64,000 nucleotides of DNA from JACCVG01 sp963790245. Lineage in GTDB: Bacteria > Actinomycetota > Thermoleophilia > Solirubrobacterales > Thermoleophilaceae. Shown piece after piece: positions 32,304-39,896 of this stretch (position 1 is its first letter; every line of letters starts with the position of its first letter). A program made the position numbers and the translations under genes. The stretch covers positions 1,550,001 to 1,614,000 of the forward strand of contig CAWBNP010000002.1 in NCBI GenBank assembly GCA_963790245.1, in the 5' to 3' direction. The notes under the pieces were generated by a model that was not told where the DNA came from, made no database searches, and saw nothing but the letters and a program-made list of their open reading frames with translations.

Positions 32304-32480
32304 CAAGACCCCACCGGGGTCGTGCGCACGCGACGTTCGACCCTGCGCGGGAGATCTCGCGCTAGACCCCACCGGGGTCGTGCGCACGCGACGTTCGACC
32401 CTGCGCGGGAGATCTCGCGCTAGACCCCACCGGGGTCGTGCGCACGCGACGTTCGACCCTGCGCGGGAGATCTCGCGCTA
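32304..32480. repeat. Tandem hairpin repeat array D (three identical 58-base units)
   Basis: Units begin at 32306, 32364 and 32422 and appear identical. Each holds the hairpin GACCCC-acc-GGGGTC, the block GTGCGCACGCGACG, and a second inverted repeat GCGC-gg-GAGATCTC-GCGC. The array lies between the DUF4235 stop and the 3' end of tRNA-Arg on the opposite strand, and so may end transcription from both sides. It shares its core with copies at 19030, 25557 and 31361. Spacers are not variable, so it is not a CRISPR array. Confidence 0.92.
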
Positions 32481-32481
32481 G

Positions 32482-32554
32482 TGCCCCAGGCAGGAGTCGA
32501 ACCTGCGGCCTACCGCTTAGGAGGCGGTCGCTCTGTCCACTGAGCTACTGGGGC
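32482..32554 (-). tRNA. tRNA-Arg (anticodon CCT)
   Basis: On the - strand a 73-base cloverleaf folds: acceptor GCCCCAG/CTGGGGC with discriminator A, D-arm GCTC-AGTGGACA-GAGC, anticodon stem ACCGC/GCGGT with loop CTCCTAA (anticodon CCT, reading AGG), and T-arm GCAGG-TTCGACT-CCTGC. The CCA end is not encoded. The variable loop is short (AGGCC), as expected for Arg. Its 3' end abuts the tandem hairpin array. Confidence 0.96.
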
Positions 32555-32655
32555 TGCGCGCCCAACCCTAGGACTTGCATGCCGACTGCGTTTTGCGGAG
32601 GATGGCGCTGTGTCCAGCCGGGAGACTGGCCAATCTGTCTAACTACCCTGGGGGT

Positions 32656-34373
32656 TTGAGTTCCGTGGAAGCATCAGCAGTCGCGCCGCTCGCCGGCGAC
32701 CACCCCGCCGCGCTCGACGCCGCCACGCTCTGTGAAGCCTTCCAGCTGACCGCCGCCGCGAGCCCGGAGCAGGTCGCGCTCCGAACCCCAGGCGGCGATC
32801 TCGAGATCACGTTCGGCGAGTACGCGGCGCGTATCGAGAAGCTCGCCGCCGGGCTGAGCTGCGCTCGGCATCGGGCGCGGCGACACCGTCGCGATGATGA
32901 TGACCAACCGTCCCGAGTTCCACCTCATCGACACGGCGGCGTTCCACCTCGGCGCGATTCCGTTCTCGATCTACAACACCTCCTCGCCCGGACAGATCGA
33001 GCACCTGTTCGACAACGCCGAGCGACCGTGCTGGTTCTGCGAGCAGCAGTTCCTCGAGACCGCCCGCGCCGCTGAAGCTCCGAAGCTCGAGCAGATCGTG
33101 CTCGTCGACGGAGAGGCGGAGGGCACGCTCTCGCTCGCCGAGCTCGAATCGCGCCGGCGATCGGACTTCGACTTCGAAGCGGCGTGGCGGGCGGTCGAGC
33201 CCGGCGACGTGCTCGACGCTGATCTACACCTCCGGCACGACCGGTCCGCCGAAGGGCGTCGAGCTGACCCACGAGAACCTGATGGCGGAGTGACGGGCAT
33301 GCGCACAGGTCCTGCCGATGCGGGTCGGCGGCCGGCAGACTCTCCTACCTGCCCTCCGCACACATCGCCGATCGGTGGATATCCCACTACTACGCGTCGA
33401 TCACGTTCGGTGCGACGATCACCTCGGTCGCCGATCCGCGCGCTGTAGTCGCCGCGCTGCCCGAGGTGCGCCCGACGGTCTGGGGCGCGGTGCCCCGGAT
33501 CTGGGAGAAGATCAAGGCGGCGCTGGAGGCTCAGGGAATCGCCGACCCTCCGACGCTGCCCGAGGAGACGAAGGCCGCGGTACGCACGAAGCTCGGTCTC
33601 GACGAGGTCGACTTGGCTGATCTCGGGCGCGGCCCCGATCCCGGACGAGGTGCTCGAGTTCTTCGCCGGGCTGGGCCTACCGATCTGCGAGCTCTGGGGG
33701 ATGTCGGAGATCTCCTGCTGCGCGATCGTCAACCCGCCCGAGCGACATCCGCATCGGCACGGTCGGCAAGCCGCTGCCGGGGATCGAGGCGAAGCTGCTC
33801 GAGGACGGCGAGCTGCTCGTCCGCGGGCCGATCGTCATGCGCGGCTACCGCAAGCAGCCCGACAAGACGGCCGAGGCGGTCGATTCCGAGGGCTGGATGC
33901 ACACTGGCGATATCGCCGAGATCGACGATGACGGCTACGTCAAGATCGTCGACCGCAAGAAGGAGCTGATCATCAACGCGGCCGGCAAGAACATGTCGCC
34001 GGCCAACATCGAGCAGCGGCTGAAGGCCTCGAGCGGGCTGATCGGCCAGGCTGCCTGCATCGGCGACCGGCGCCCGTACAACGTGGCGCTGCTGGTCCTC
34101 GATCCCGACGCATGCGCGCAGCTGGCGAGCGAGCAGGGTCTCGAGGACGCATCGGCGGCGGCACTCGCCCAGCGCGAGGACGTCCAGGCCGAGGTGGCGC
34201 GCGGCGTCGAGGCGGCCAACAGCCACCTCAGCCGGGTGGAGCAGATCAAGCGGTTCAAGATCCTGTCCGAGGACTGGGAGCCGGGCGGCGATGAGCTGAC
34301 CCCGACGATGAAGCTCAAGCGCAAGCCGATCGCGGCCAAGTACGAGGCAGAGATCGACGCGCTCTACGCCTAG
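32656..34373 (+). pseudogene. Long-chain acyl-CoA synthetase (FadD-like), frameshifted
   Basis: The protein family is clear when frames are joined: AALDAATLCEAFQLTAAASP and TFGEYAARIEKLAAGLS, then MMMTNRPEFHLIDTAAFHLG, the P-loop LIYTSGTTGPPKG, then LSYLPSAHIADRW, PTVWGAVPRIWEKIKAALE, ISGAAPIPDEVLEFF, ELWGMSEISCC and a C-terminal piece from 33837 with GWMHTGDIAEIDDDGYVKIVDRKKELIINAAGKNMSP. Restoring the protein needs removal of single bases near 32860, 33215, 33339, 33615 and 33740, all of them +1 insertions, and there is one in-frame TGA at 33291. The start would be TTG 32656 or GTG 32665. It is either a young pseudogene or a locally poor assembly. Confidence 0.85.
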
Positions 34374-34526
34374 AGGTACGCGGTCGGCCGGTCGGGAGGT
34401 TCCCTTTGGGCCCGGCAGGAAATATGATGCGAATTTGAGGGCATCTCGTGCGGTCGATCGGCGGATCGGCATTCCGAGCTGACTTCGAGGTCACGTTCTC
34501 AACGAACTCTCGGAGACCCCTGACTC

Positions 34527-35132
34527 GTGTTCGATCCGCCCGCGACGACCGACGGAGAGTTGATGGCGGCCGCCCAAGCTGGAGAAGCGGCCGCGCTGGG
34601 GCGGCTGTTCGACCGCCACTCGACGCGCGCCTACCGGGTCGCGAGGTCGATCTGCCGCGACCACGCGAAGAGCGAGGACGCCGTTCAGGATGCCTACCTC
34701 GCCGTCTGGCGCGGCCGGGCTGCCTATGACCCCGCGCGCGGAGAGGTCGAACCCTGGCTGTTGACCGCGGTGCGCAACCGCGCGCGTGATCTGCTGCGTC
34801 GTGAGTCTCGGCACGACGTGCGCCGCGCGGGCGAGCAGTGGCTCGAGACCCGGTCCGCACCCGAGGACGTGGCGCGCGCCGCCGTCGATCGGATCTACGC
34901 CGAGCACGACCTTCGCGGTCGGCTGGGCGACCTCCCGCCAGCCCAATGTGAGGCGATCGTGCTCGCCTACTACGGACAGCTGACCTGCACCGAGATCGCG
35001 AGCCGCCTGGGCGTTCCGATGGGCACGGTCAAGGGTCGTCTCCGACTCGGTTTGGGAAAGCTCCGCTGTGCGCTGGACTCGCCGCGAGAGAACGACGCCG
35101 ATGTCATCGCTCGATCGCGTCCCCGAGCATGA
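34527..35132 (+). CDS. ECF-type RNA polymerase sigma factor
   Basis: A 201-residue sigma-70-family factor with only regions 2 and 4. Region 2 runs from GRLFDRHSTRAYRVARSICRD through SEDAVQDAYLAVWRGRAAYDP and PWLLTAVRNRARDLLRRES; region 4 has LPPAQCEAIVLAYYGQLTCTEIASRLGVPMGTVKGRLRLGLGKLR, a normal helix-turn-helix. No anti-sigma gene with a membrane or zinc-binding domain follows it; instead its 3' end overlaps the convergent MpsC-like gene by 29 bases. The GTG start is about ten bases after GGAGA. Control may therefore be transcriptional (inference). Confidence 0.92.
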   Translation: MFDPPATTDGELMAAAQAGEAAALGRLFDRHSTRAYRVARSICRDHAKSEDAVQDAYLAVWRGRAAYDPARGEVEPWLLTAVRNRARDLLRRESRHDVRRAGEQWLETRSAPEDVARAAVDRIYAEHDLRGRLGDLPPAQCEAIVLAYYGQLTCTEIASRLGVPMGTVKGRLRLGLGKLRCALDSPRENDADVIARSRPRA

Positions 35133-35472
35133 ACAGCTCGATCTCCATGTCGGGGCCGACGTGATTGTTGGAGATGAACGCCAGTACGCGCCGGCCCGAG
35201 AGCGATTCGATCGAGTCGATGAACTTGTCGCGCATCGCGATCTGGAACTCGCTGCGGGTCTCCTGGACCAGCGTCGAGCGCTGCATCTCGATCATCGTCT
35301 TTTCGACGTCGGTGTAGACGCCGCCCATGACGCAGGCGAGCAGATCATCGCCCATCAGCTGGGTCTTGATCGTCGCCGGGAGTCGGTGGTAGTAGCGCTC
35401 ATGCAGCGCCGCCATCGCCTCGGTCACGGCATCGAGCAGGGCATCGCCTGCGAACGGTGGGCCGGAGGACAT
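35104..35472 (-). CDS. MpsC/DUF2294 family protein, copy 1
   Basis: A 122-residue protein matching the DUF2294 pattern (named MpsC after a staphylococcal membrane-potential system). Landmarks are the helix ALLDAVTEAMAALHERYYHRLPATIKTQLMGDDLLACVMGGVYTDVEKTMIE and the C-terminal strand RRVLAFISNNHVGPDMEIELFML. It is cytoplasmic, without a membrane segment. Neither MpsA nor MpsB partner is nearby. It diverges from a second copy at 35581, about 30-40 percent similar by eye, and overlaps the end of the ECF sigma gene. Function in actinobacteria is not established. Confidence 0.8.
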   Translation of the reverse strand: MSSGPPFAGDALLDAVTEAMAALHERYYHRLPATIKTQLMGDDLLACVMGGVYTDVEKTMIEMQRSTLVQETRSEFQIAMRDKFIDSIESLSGRRVLAFISNNHVGPDMEIELFMLGDAIER

Positions 35473-35542
35473 TACGTCGCTCGTTTCTCGTCCTTGCGTC
35501 GAAGCGCGCGCGGGGGGCGAAGGACTAAAGACCCGACGAACG

Positions 35543-35573
35543 TTGACTCATAACTCTAGCGTCGAGGTACGAT
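35543..35573 (+). promoter_or_regulatory. Promoter of MpsC copy 2 (TTGACT-N19-TACGAT)
   Basis: TTGACT at 35543-35548 and TACGAT at 35568-35573 are separated by 19 bases; the GTG of the downstream gene begins seven bases later. This is one of few leaderless-type starts in the window with a readable -35 box. Copy 1 starts 70 bases away on the other strand. Confidence 0.55.
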
Positions 35574-35580
35574 TGTCCCC

Positions 35581-35997
35581 GTGCAACCTCAGGATCCCGC
35601 GTTGAGCACTGAGCAGCAGGTCGCGCGAACCCACGGCGACGTCCTGACCGAGATATCGGATGGGATCGTGGCGCTACTCAAGGAGTACTACGGCCGCGGC
35701 CCGACCCGGACGAAGACCTACTTCCAGGACGACATCGTCGTCTGCGTACTGCGCGGAGGGTTCACTCGTGTCGAGCAGACCCTGCTCGACGGCGGTCGCG
35801 GTGCCGCCGTCATCGGGCAGCGAATGGAGTTTCAGGAGTTGATGCGGGGACGGTTCGCCCAGGTGGTTACGGCGGCAACCGGACGAGGGGTGATCGGCTT
35901 CATGAGCGGGAACCAGCAGGACCCGGACATGATGTGCGAGATCTTCATCCTCGCGGGAACGGACCTGCTCGAGGACCCACGAGAAACCTCTGCGTAG
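35581..35997 (+). CDS. MpsC/DUF2294 family protein, copy 2
   Basis: A 138-residue paralogue of the gene at 35104. The shared features are VLTEISDGIVALLKEYYGRGPTRTKTYFQDDIVVCVLRGGFTRVEQTLLDGGRG and the ending GRGVIGFMSGNQQDPDMMCEIFILAG, which parallels SNNHVGPDMEIELFMLG of copy 1. The N-terminal ten residues and the C-terminal tail are longer. The GTG start is leaderless-like. Two diverging family members next to an ECF sigma gene suggest that the set forms a regulated pair (inference); the biochemical role is unknown. Confidence 0.82.
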   Translation: MQPQDPALSTEQQVARTHGDVLTEISDGIVALLKEYYGRGPTRTKTYFQDDIVVCVLRGGFTRVEQTLLDGGRGAAVIGQRMEFQELMRGRFAQVVTAATGRGVIGFMSGNQQDPDMMCEIFILAGTDLLEDPRETSA

Positions 35998-36008
35998 AGC
36001 CGGCCGGT

Positions 36009-36434
36009 CTACCGGCGGCCGGTGTTCACCGCCACCGCCTCGATCTGGCGCTGGCCGAAGCTGCCGCGCTGGACGAGCCCGGCGCCGCTGAGCTGATCTC
36101 CGGGGCCGGGCAGTGGCTTCGGCCGCAGGTCGGCTCGCACGTCGATCACCGAAATTCCCGGGCCCGTGACGCTCTGCTTCGAGCTGAGGACGAAATGGGC
36201 GTCGCCATCGCCGTCGGGATCACGCCGCTCGACGAAGAGAATCGTCCCGCGCGCCTCCTCGCAGCCGACGAGCGTCGCCGGACAACTGGCGGGCTCGACC
36301 ATCGGATCTCGGGGAGGCCGCCCTTGCTCGCGCTCGCGATCGGCGCGGGGGCTGGGTTCGGGCCGATCCGGCGCGGCCGCGCGCTCGCCGCAGCCGGCGA
36401 GCAGTACGAGCGCGAGCGCGGCCAGAGCTCTCAT
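36009..36434 (-). CDS. Small predicted lipoprotein
   Basis: A 141-residue protein with a type II signal peptide, lipobox LLAGC at residues 11-15, then a Pro/Arg/Glu-rich linker and a compact domain with two Cys (ASCPATLVGCEEARG) that probably bond. The central DPDGDGDAHFVLSSKQSVTGPGISVIDV resembles a small beta-rich binding fold but no family is recognised; the DPDGDGD stretch looks like a Ca2+-binding loop. The ATG overlaps the stop of the MFS gene by four bases, so it ends the - strand run that begins at 39690. Confidence 0.75.
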   Translation of the reverse strand: MRALAALALVLLAGCGERAAAPDRPEPSPRADREREQGRPPRDPMVEPASCPATLVGCEEARGTILFVERRDPDGDGDAHFVLSSKQSVTGPGISVIDVRADLRPKPLPGPGDQLSGAGLVQRGSFGQRQIEAVAVNTGRR

Positions 36435-38053
36435 CGGTCATAGGCCGACAGCAGGTGCTCGACCCGCGGCGTGCTCCCCTCCTCGACGAGCGCGAGCGCC
36501 TCGTCGCGCAGCGCGACATCGAGCACCGTCAGCCGTTCGCCACGCTGGCGCAGGAACTCCTGCCAGGTCGCCACGGCGAAGGTCTCGACGAACCGGTTCG
36601 GGTCGTGTCCATCCTGGTAGAGGCCCCAGCCCGAAGCTCCGCTACGCCGGCGGGCGCGGCCCCGCTTCGCGAGCACGTCGCGGAACTGCTCGTGGTTCTC
36701 GAGCGGCACCCGGTACTCGACGGTTACGAGCACGGGACCGTGCTCAGCACCGCGGTCGAGGTCGTGCTCCAGCGTCGGCAACTCGGCCGCCGCCGACATG
36801 TCGAGCCCCTGGGTGGAGGCCAGCGGGAACCGTGTTCCGAGGACCGTCCCGAACGCTAGTCCGGCGGCTACGAGGAGCAACGCAAAGTCCGTTCCGCGCG
36901 CTTGCGCGACGAGTCCCCAGACCAGACCCCCGCCGGCTTGGCCGGCGAAGAAGACGGTCAGGTAAATCGCCATCCCGCGCGCACGCACCCAGCTCGGCAA
37001 CACCATCTGGGCAGTCGCATTGAGCGACGCCAGCACCCCGATCCAACAGAGTCCTCCGGCCAGCATCGCGGCGCCGACCACCCAAGCCTGGTCCGCGAGC
37101 GCGACCGCGACGGTGGTGATCGCGTAGCCGAGCGAACAGCTCGTGACGATCACGTTGGTCGAGAAGCGCGCACGGACACGGCCGAGCGAAAGACCGCCCA
37201 GAACGGCTCCGACTCCGACCAGGCCGAGCAGCGCCCCGTACCCACCCGCCCCGAGCTCGAGCCGGTCGCGCGCGACGATCGGCAGCAGCGCCCACACCGC
37301 GCTGGCGAGCAGCATGAACAGGGATCCGCGAATCAGCACGGCCCGCAGCCGCGGCGAGCTGCGGACATAGCGCGCACCGGTGCGGATCGCCCCGGCGAGG
37401 TGCTCGGCGGCCAGCCGCCGTTGGGTCGGCTCGCGCTTCCACCGCCCGAGCGCGGCGACGACGGCGGCGAACGAGAACGCATTCAGCAGGAAGACCGCTC
37501 CGGGACCCGACAGCGCGACAATCGCCCCGCCCCCGGCGGGCCCGACGGCGCGGGCGATGTTCATGCTGATCCCGGCGAGCGCCGAGGCGCCCGGGATCTC
37601 CTCACGCGAGACCAGTTCCGGCTGGACCGCCTGCCAGCTGGGCAGCGTCAGGGCGGTACCGATGCCGAGCGCGAACATCAGCCCGAGCAGCAACGCCGGG
37701 GTGACCGTCCCCGTGAAGGTCAGGGCCGCCAGCCCAGCGGCGCAGACGAGCATGAAACTCTGAGCGATCAGCAGTAACCGACGCCGGTCCAGCACGTCGC
37801 CGATCGCTCCGCCGGGGAGCGCGAGGAAGACCATCGGGAGCGTGACCGCCGTCTGGACGAACGCCACCTCGGCGACGCTGCCGCCGAGCGTGCCCATCAG
37901 CCACTGAGCGCCGACGAGCTGCATCCACGTGCCGACGTTCGAGGCCAGCTGGGCGCTCCAGAGCGCGCGGTAGACCGGGTAGCGCAGCGGCGACCAGGTC
38001 GAGGGGGAGATCGGGGGCGGGCTACTCGTCTTCGTAGAGCGATTCGCCGGCAA
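36431..38053 (-). CDS. MFS exporter (EntS/MFS_3 type) with C-terminal monooxygenase-like domain
   Basis: About 540 residues from a TTG at 38053. Twelve helices follow RYPVYRALWSAQLASNVGTWMQ, with MFS_3-type motifs GGAIGDVLDRRRLLLIAQ between helices 2 and 3 and GISMNIARAVGPAGGGAIVALSGPG in the middle. After helix 12 there is a soluble domain of about 100 residues (VTVEYRVPLENHEQFRDVLAKRGRARRRSGASGWGLYQD) resembling antibiotic-biosynthesis monooxygenase folds, a fusion also seen in other large MFS_3 proteins. It overlaps the upstream gene by 32 bases; no ATG or GTG exists before the first helix. Confidence 0.82.
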   Translation of the reverse strand: MPANRSTKTSSPPPISPSTWSPLRYPVYRALWSAQLASNVGTWMQLVGAQWLMGTLGGSVAEVAFVQTAVTLPMVFLALPGGAIGDVLDRRRLLLIAQSFMLVCAAGLAALTFTGTVTPALLLGLMFALGIGTALTLPSWQAVQPELVSREEIPGASALAGISMNIARAVGPAGGGAIVALSGPGAVFLLNAFSFAAVVAALGRWKREPTQRRLAAEHLAGAIRTGARYVRSSPRLRAVLIRGSLFMLLASAVWALLPIVARDRLELGAGGYGALLGLVGVGAVLGGLSLGRVRARFSTNVIVTSCSLGYAITTVAVALADQAWVVGAAMLAGGLCWIGVLASLNATAQMVLPSWVRARGMAIYLTVFFAGQAGGGLVWGLVAQARGTDFALLLVAAGLAFGTVLGTRFPLASTQGLDMSAAAELPTLEHDLDRGAEHGPVLVTVEYRVPLENHEQFRDVLAKRGRARRRSGASGWGLYQDGHDPNRFVETFAVATWQEFLRQRGERLTVLDVALRDEALALVEEGSTPRVEHLLSAYDR

Positions 38054-38633
38054 GCTCGGCGCCGCGCTCGCCGAACAGCTTGACCTCGACGTAGTCGCCC
38101 GTATAGGCGTCGAGCGAGACGAGCGTGAACCGGTTCTCGACAAGGATGCACTGGTCGGTCGTCGTCGGCCCGAGCTCGGTGGTGGCCACAGCCCCGTTGT
38201 CGACGAGCGCATCACCCCAGACGAGCGTGATCACTCCGGTCCTGCCCTCGGGCCCGCGCCACTCGCCGATCTCGTTGTCGCGCAGGTCGAGCGTCCAGTC
38301 AGGATTGGCCGCGGCCGTCTCATCGGTGTAGTCGGCGTAGGCCCCGAAGTCGGTCGCCTCCGCGCCGGCGTGCTCGCGCGTGTAGGAAACATGGCCGAAG
38401 ATCTCGAGCCCGTTGTCGGTGATCGCGCTCGCCGGGACGTAGGTCCGGCCGGCGAGCGTGCGATCCGGGAACCAGGCGATCTCCCCGATCTCGCCGATCG
38501 TCTCCTCTGTCTCGATGTTCGCCATCGCCGCTCGCAGCTGGGTGGCCAGCGCATCGGCCCAGCGGCCGTAGGGCAACGGCTCCTGCTGGGGCTGGGCGAT
38601 GTTGATCGGGATTGGTCGCTCCTGGGGTGGCAT
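38022..38633 (-). CDS. Conserved hypothetical protein
   Basis: A 203-residue acidic, mostly beta-predicted cytoplasmic protein. The N-terminus (PPQERPIPINIAQPQQEPLPYGRWADALATQLRAAM) precedes a repeated-looking core with Gly/Tyr-rich turns (FGHVSYTREHAG, FGAYADYTDETAAANPDW, GEWRGPEGRTGVITLVWGDALV). No Cys or obvious catalytic motif stands out. It may start at the ATG eight bases after TAAGGT; the TAA of that box is the stop of the upstream acetyltransferase. Located between a GNAT gene and an MFS exporter. I do not recognise the family. Confidence 0.7.
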   Translation of the reverse strand: MPPQERPIPINIAQPQQEPLPYGRWADALATQLRAAMANIETEETIGEIGEIAWFPDRTLAGRTYVPASAITDNGLEIFGHVSYTREHAGAEATDFGAYADYTDETAAANPDWTLDLRDNEIGEWRGPEGRTGVITLVWGDALVDNGAVATTELGPTTTDQCILVENRFTLVSLDAYTGDYVEVKLFGERGAELAGESLYEDE

Positions 38634-38641
38634 CGCGGCGA

Positions 38642-38647
38642 ACCTTA
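38642..38647 (-). promoter_or_regulatory. -10 box (TAAGGT) overlapping the GNAT stop codon
   Basis: On the - strand the stop TAA of the GNAT gene (38647-38645) is the first half of TAAGGT, eight bases before the ATG at 38633. It would allow the hypothetical gene, MFS exporter and lipoprotein to be transcribed separately from the TlpA-GNAT pair. Confidence 0.45.
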
Positions 38648-39109
38648 TCCGGGCGTCTTCGAGCTCAGCCGCTTCTCCATCGCGACGTGTTCGATGCCCT
38701 CTTCCATGAAGATCGGGCCGCGCGGCGCGTAGCCCTCCGCCTCGTAGAAGCCGAGCGCGTGCAGCTGTGCGTGGAGGACGACCCGCCGCGCCTTCTCGTG
38801 CCGGGCGTGGAGGTGGGCGGCGCGTAAGAGCGCACGGCCGATTCCGCTGCCGCGCTCGTCGCGCTCGATCGCCATCCGGCTAAGGGTTGCCGTGCGGCCG
38901 GCGACGATCACGCGGCAGGTGCCGAGGATCCGGCCGCCGGCTGCAGCGACGAGATGCAGCGCATCGCGCCCGTCGCGCCCGTCGCGCTCTGAGTCGAGCG
39001 ATACGCCCTGTTCGTCGCAGAACACGCGCTTGCGCAGCTCCATCGCCGCATCGACCTCGACCGCGCTCTGGGCGGGGCGGATCGTGGCTTCCGCACGACT
39101 CGCCGTCAT
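38645..39109 (-). CDS. GNAT-family N-acetyltransferase
   Basis: A 154-residue acetyltransferase of the ElaA/PhnO-like branch: TIRPAQSAVEVDAAMELRKRVFCDEQGV is typical of that group, ILGTCRVIVAGRTATLSRMAIERDERGSGIGRALL carries motif A with the acetyl-CoA pyrophosphate loop R-G-S-G-I-G, and LHAQLHALGFYEAEGYAPRGPIFMEEGIEHVAMEK is the usual C-terminus. The ATG at 39109 overlaps the TlpA-like gene stop (ATGA). The substrate is unknown. Confidence 0.9.
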   Translation of the reverse strand: MTASRAEATIRPAQSAVEVDAAMELRKRVFCDEQGVSLDSERDGRDGRDALHLVAAAGGRILGTCRVIVAGRTATLSRMAIERDERGSGIGRALLRAAHLHARHEKARRVVLHAQLHALGFYEAEGYAPRGPIFMEEGIEHVAMEKRLSSKTPG

Positions 39110-39690
39110 CCGCCCTCGCTCTCGACCGCGTAGCGATCGATGTCCTGGGCGAGCAGCTCCTCCGTCGCGTAGCCGCCCTGCTTGACGTAGACCAGCTCGC
39201 CTTCGGAGTCGTAGAACGCGGTCGTCGGGAAGGCGATCACGCCGTTGAAGACCTGGGCCACCTCGGAGTTGGGATCGAGGTAGCTGGGATAGCTGACCTG
39301 GAACTGGCTCAGGAACTCCTCGGCGTCGGCGTCGTTGTCCTCGGAGTTCACCCCGAGGAAGGCGACCTCGCCGAACCGCTCCTCGGCCTGCCTCTGAAAG
39401 AACGGGAACTCGGCGCGGCAGGGCGCGCACCAAGAGGCCCACTTGTTGACTACCACCGGGTAGCCGCGCAGCTCTTCGAGCCGCGCCATGAGCGCGGGGG
39501 CGCCGCCGGGCAGCAGCTGGTTGGCCTGCTCGGCCACCGTGCGGAGCGGCTTGGGTACCGCCTTGACCTCGGTCGCCGGCGGCGCGGCGGTGCCGGCGGC
39601 GTCGGACCGGCCCTCGACGGTCTCTGAGCCGCAGCCCACGAGCAAGCCGACCAAGGCGATCGGGATGGTTATGAGCCTGGCGGAGCGCAT
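39106..39690 (-). CDS. TlpA/ResA-like thioredoxin lipoprotein
   Basis: A 194-residue protein. Residues 1-20 form a lipoprotein signal with lipobox LVGC20; a linker of about 60 residues leads to a thioredoxin fold with the redox motif WCAPC (87-91), cis-Pro in AFPTTAFYDSEG and a central insertion as in TlpA/ResA. Such proteins reduce disulfides outside the membrane, often for cytochrome c maturation; the haem-export genes are about 10 kb away, so a link is only suggestive. A start 18 bases further upstream is possible. It heads a - strand run of five genes. Confidence 0.9.
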   Translation of the reverse strand: MRSARLITIPIALVGLLVGCGSETVEGRSDAAGTAAPPATEVKAVPKPLRTVAEQANQLLPGGAPALMARLEELRGYPVVVNKWASWCAPCRAEFPFFQRQAEERFGEVAFLGVNSEDNDADAEEFLSQFQVSYPSYLDPNSEVAQVFNGVIAFPTTAFYDSEGELVYVKQGGYATEELLAQDIDRYAVESEGG

Positions 39691-39770
39691 GCCGCTACAG
39701 GTTTCCACACCCGCGGTCCGGTGGGCAGGCGCCCGCAGCGCTCGCGGAGTGCTTTAATTCAGCAATCGCT

Positions 39771-39785
39771 CACACCGCTGGTGTG
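39771..39785. promoter_or_regulatory. Perfect inverted repeat in the long leader of the helicase gene
   Basis: CACACC-GCT-GGTGTG forms a six-base-pair palindrome about 110 bases upstream of the helicase ATG, with an A+T-rich stretch (CTTTAATTCAG) just before it at 39751. The 206-base gap between the TlpA-like gene and the helicase gene is long for this window. The palindrome could be an operator or a leader hairpin. Confidence 0.4.
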
Positions 39786-39896
39786 CGCAGCGCCTTCCCG
39801 TCAGCTCAGTGTGACGGTGGGCGATTCGGACGGGTGGAGGCTATTCCGGCGGTCAGATCGCCAGCCACTCCCCCCGCCGCCTTCGAGAGAGGCCTC

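Noticed and set aside
32304..32480. CRISPR array
   Set aside because: The three units are identical over their entire length with no unique spacers, the unit is 58 bases and no cas genes are near.
33291..33293. UGA as selenocysteine or programmed recoding signal
   Set aside because: The codon sits where a Cys would fit, but the gene also has five frame shifts and there is no SECIS-like hairpin or selenoprotein machinery in the window; a nonsense change is simpler.
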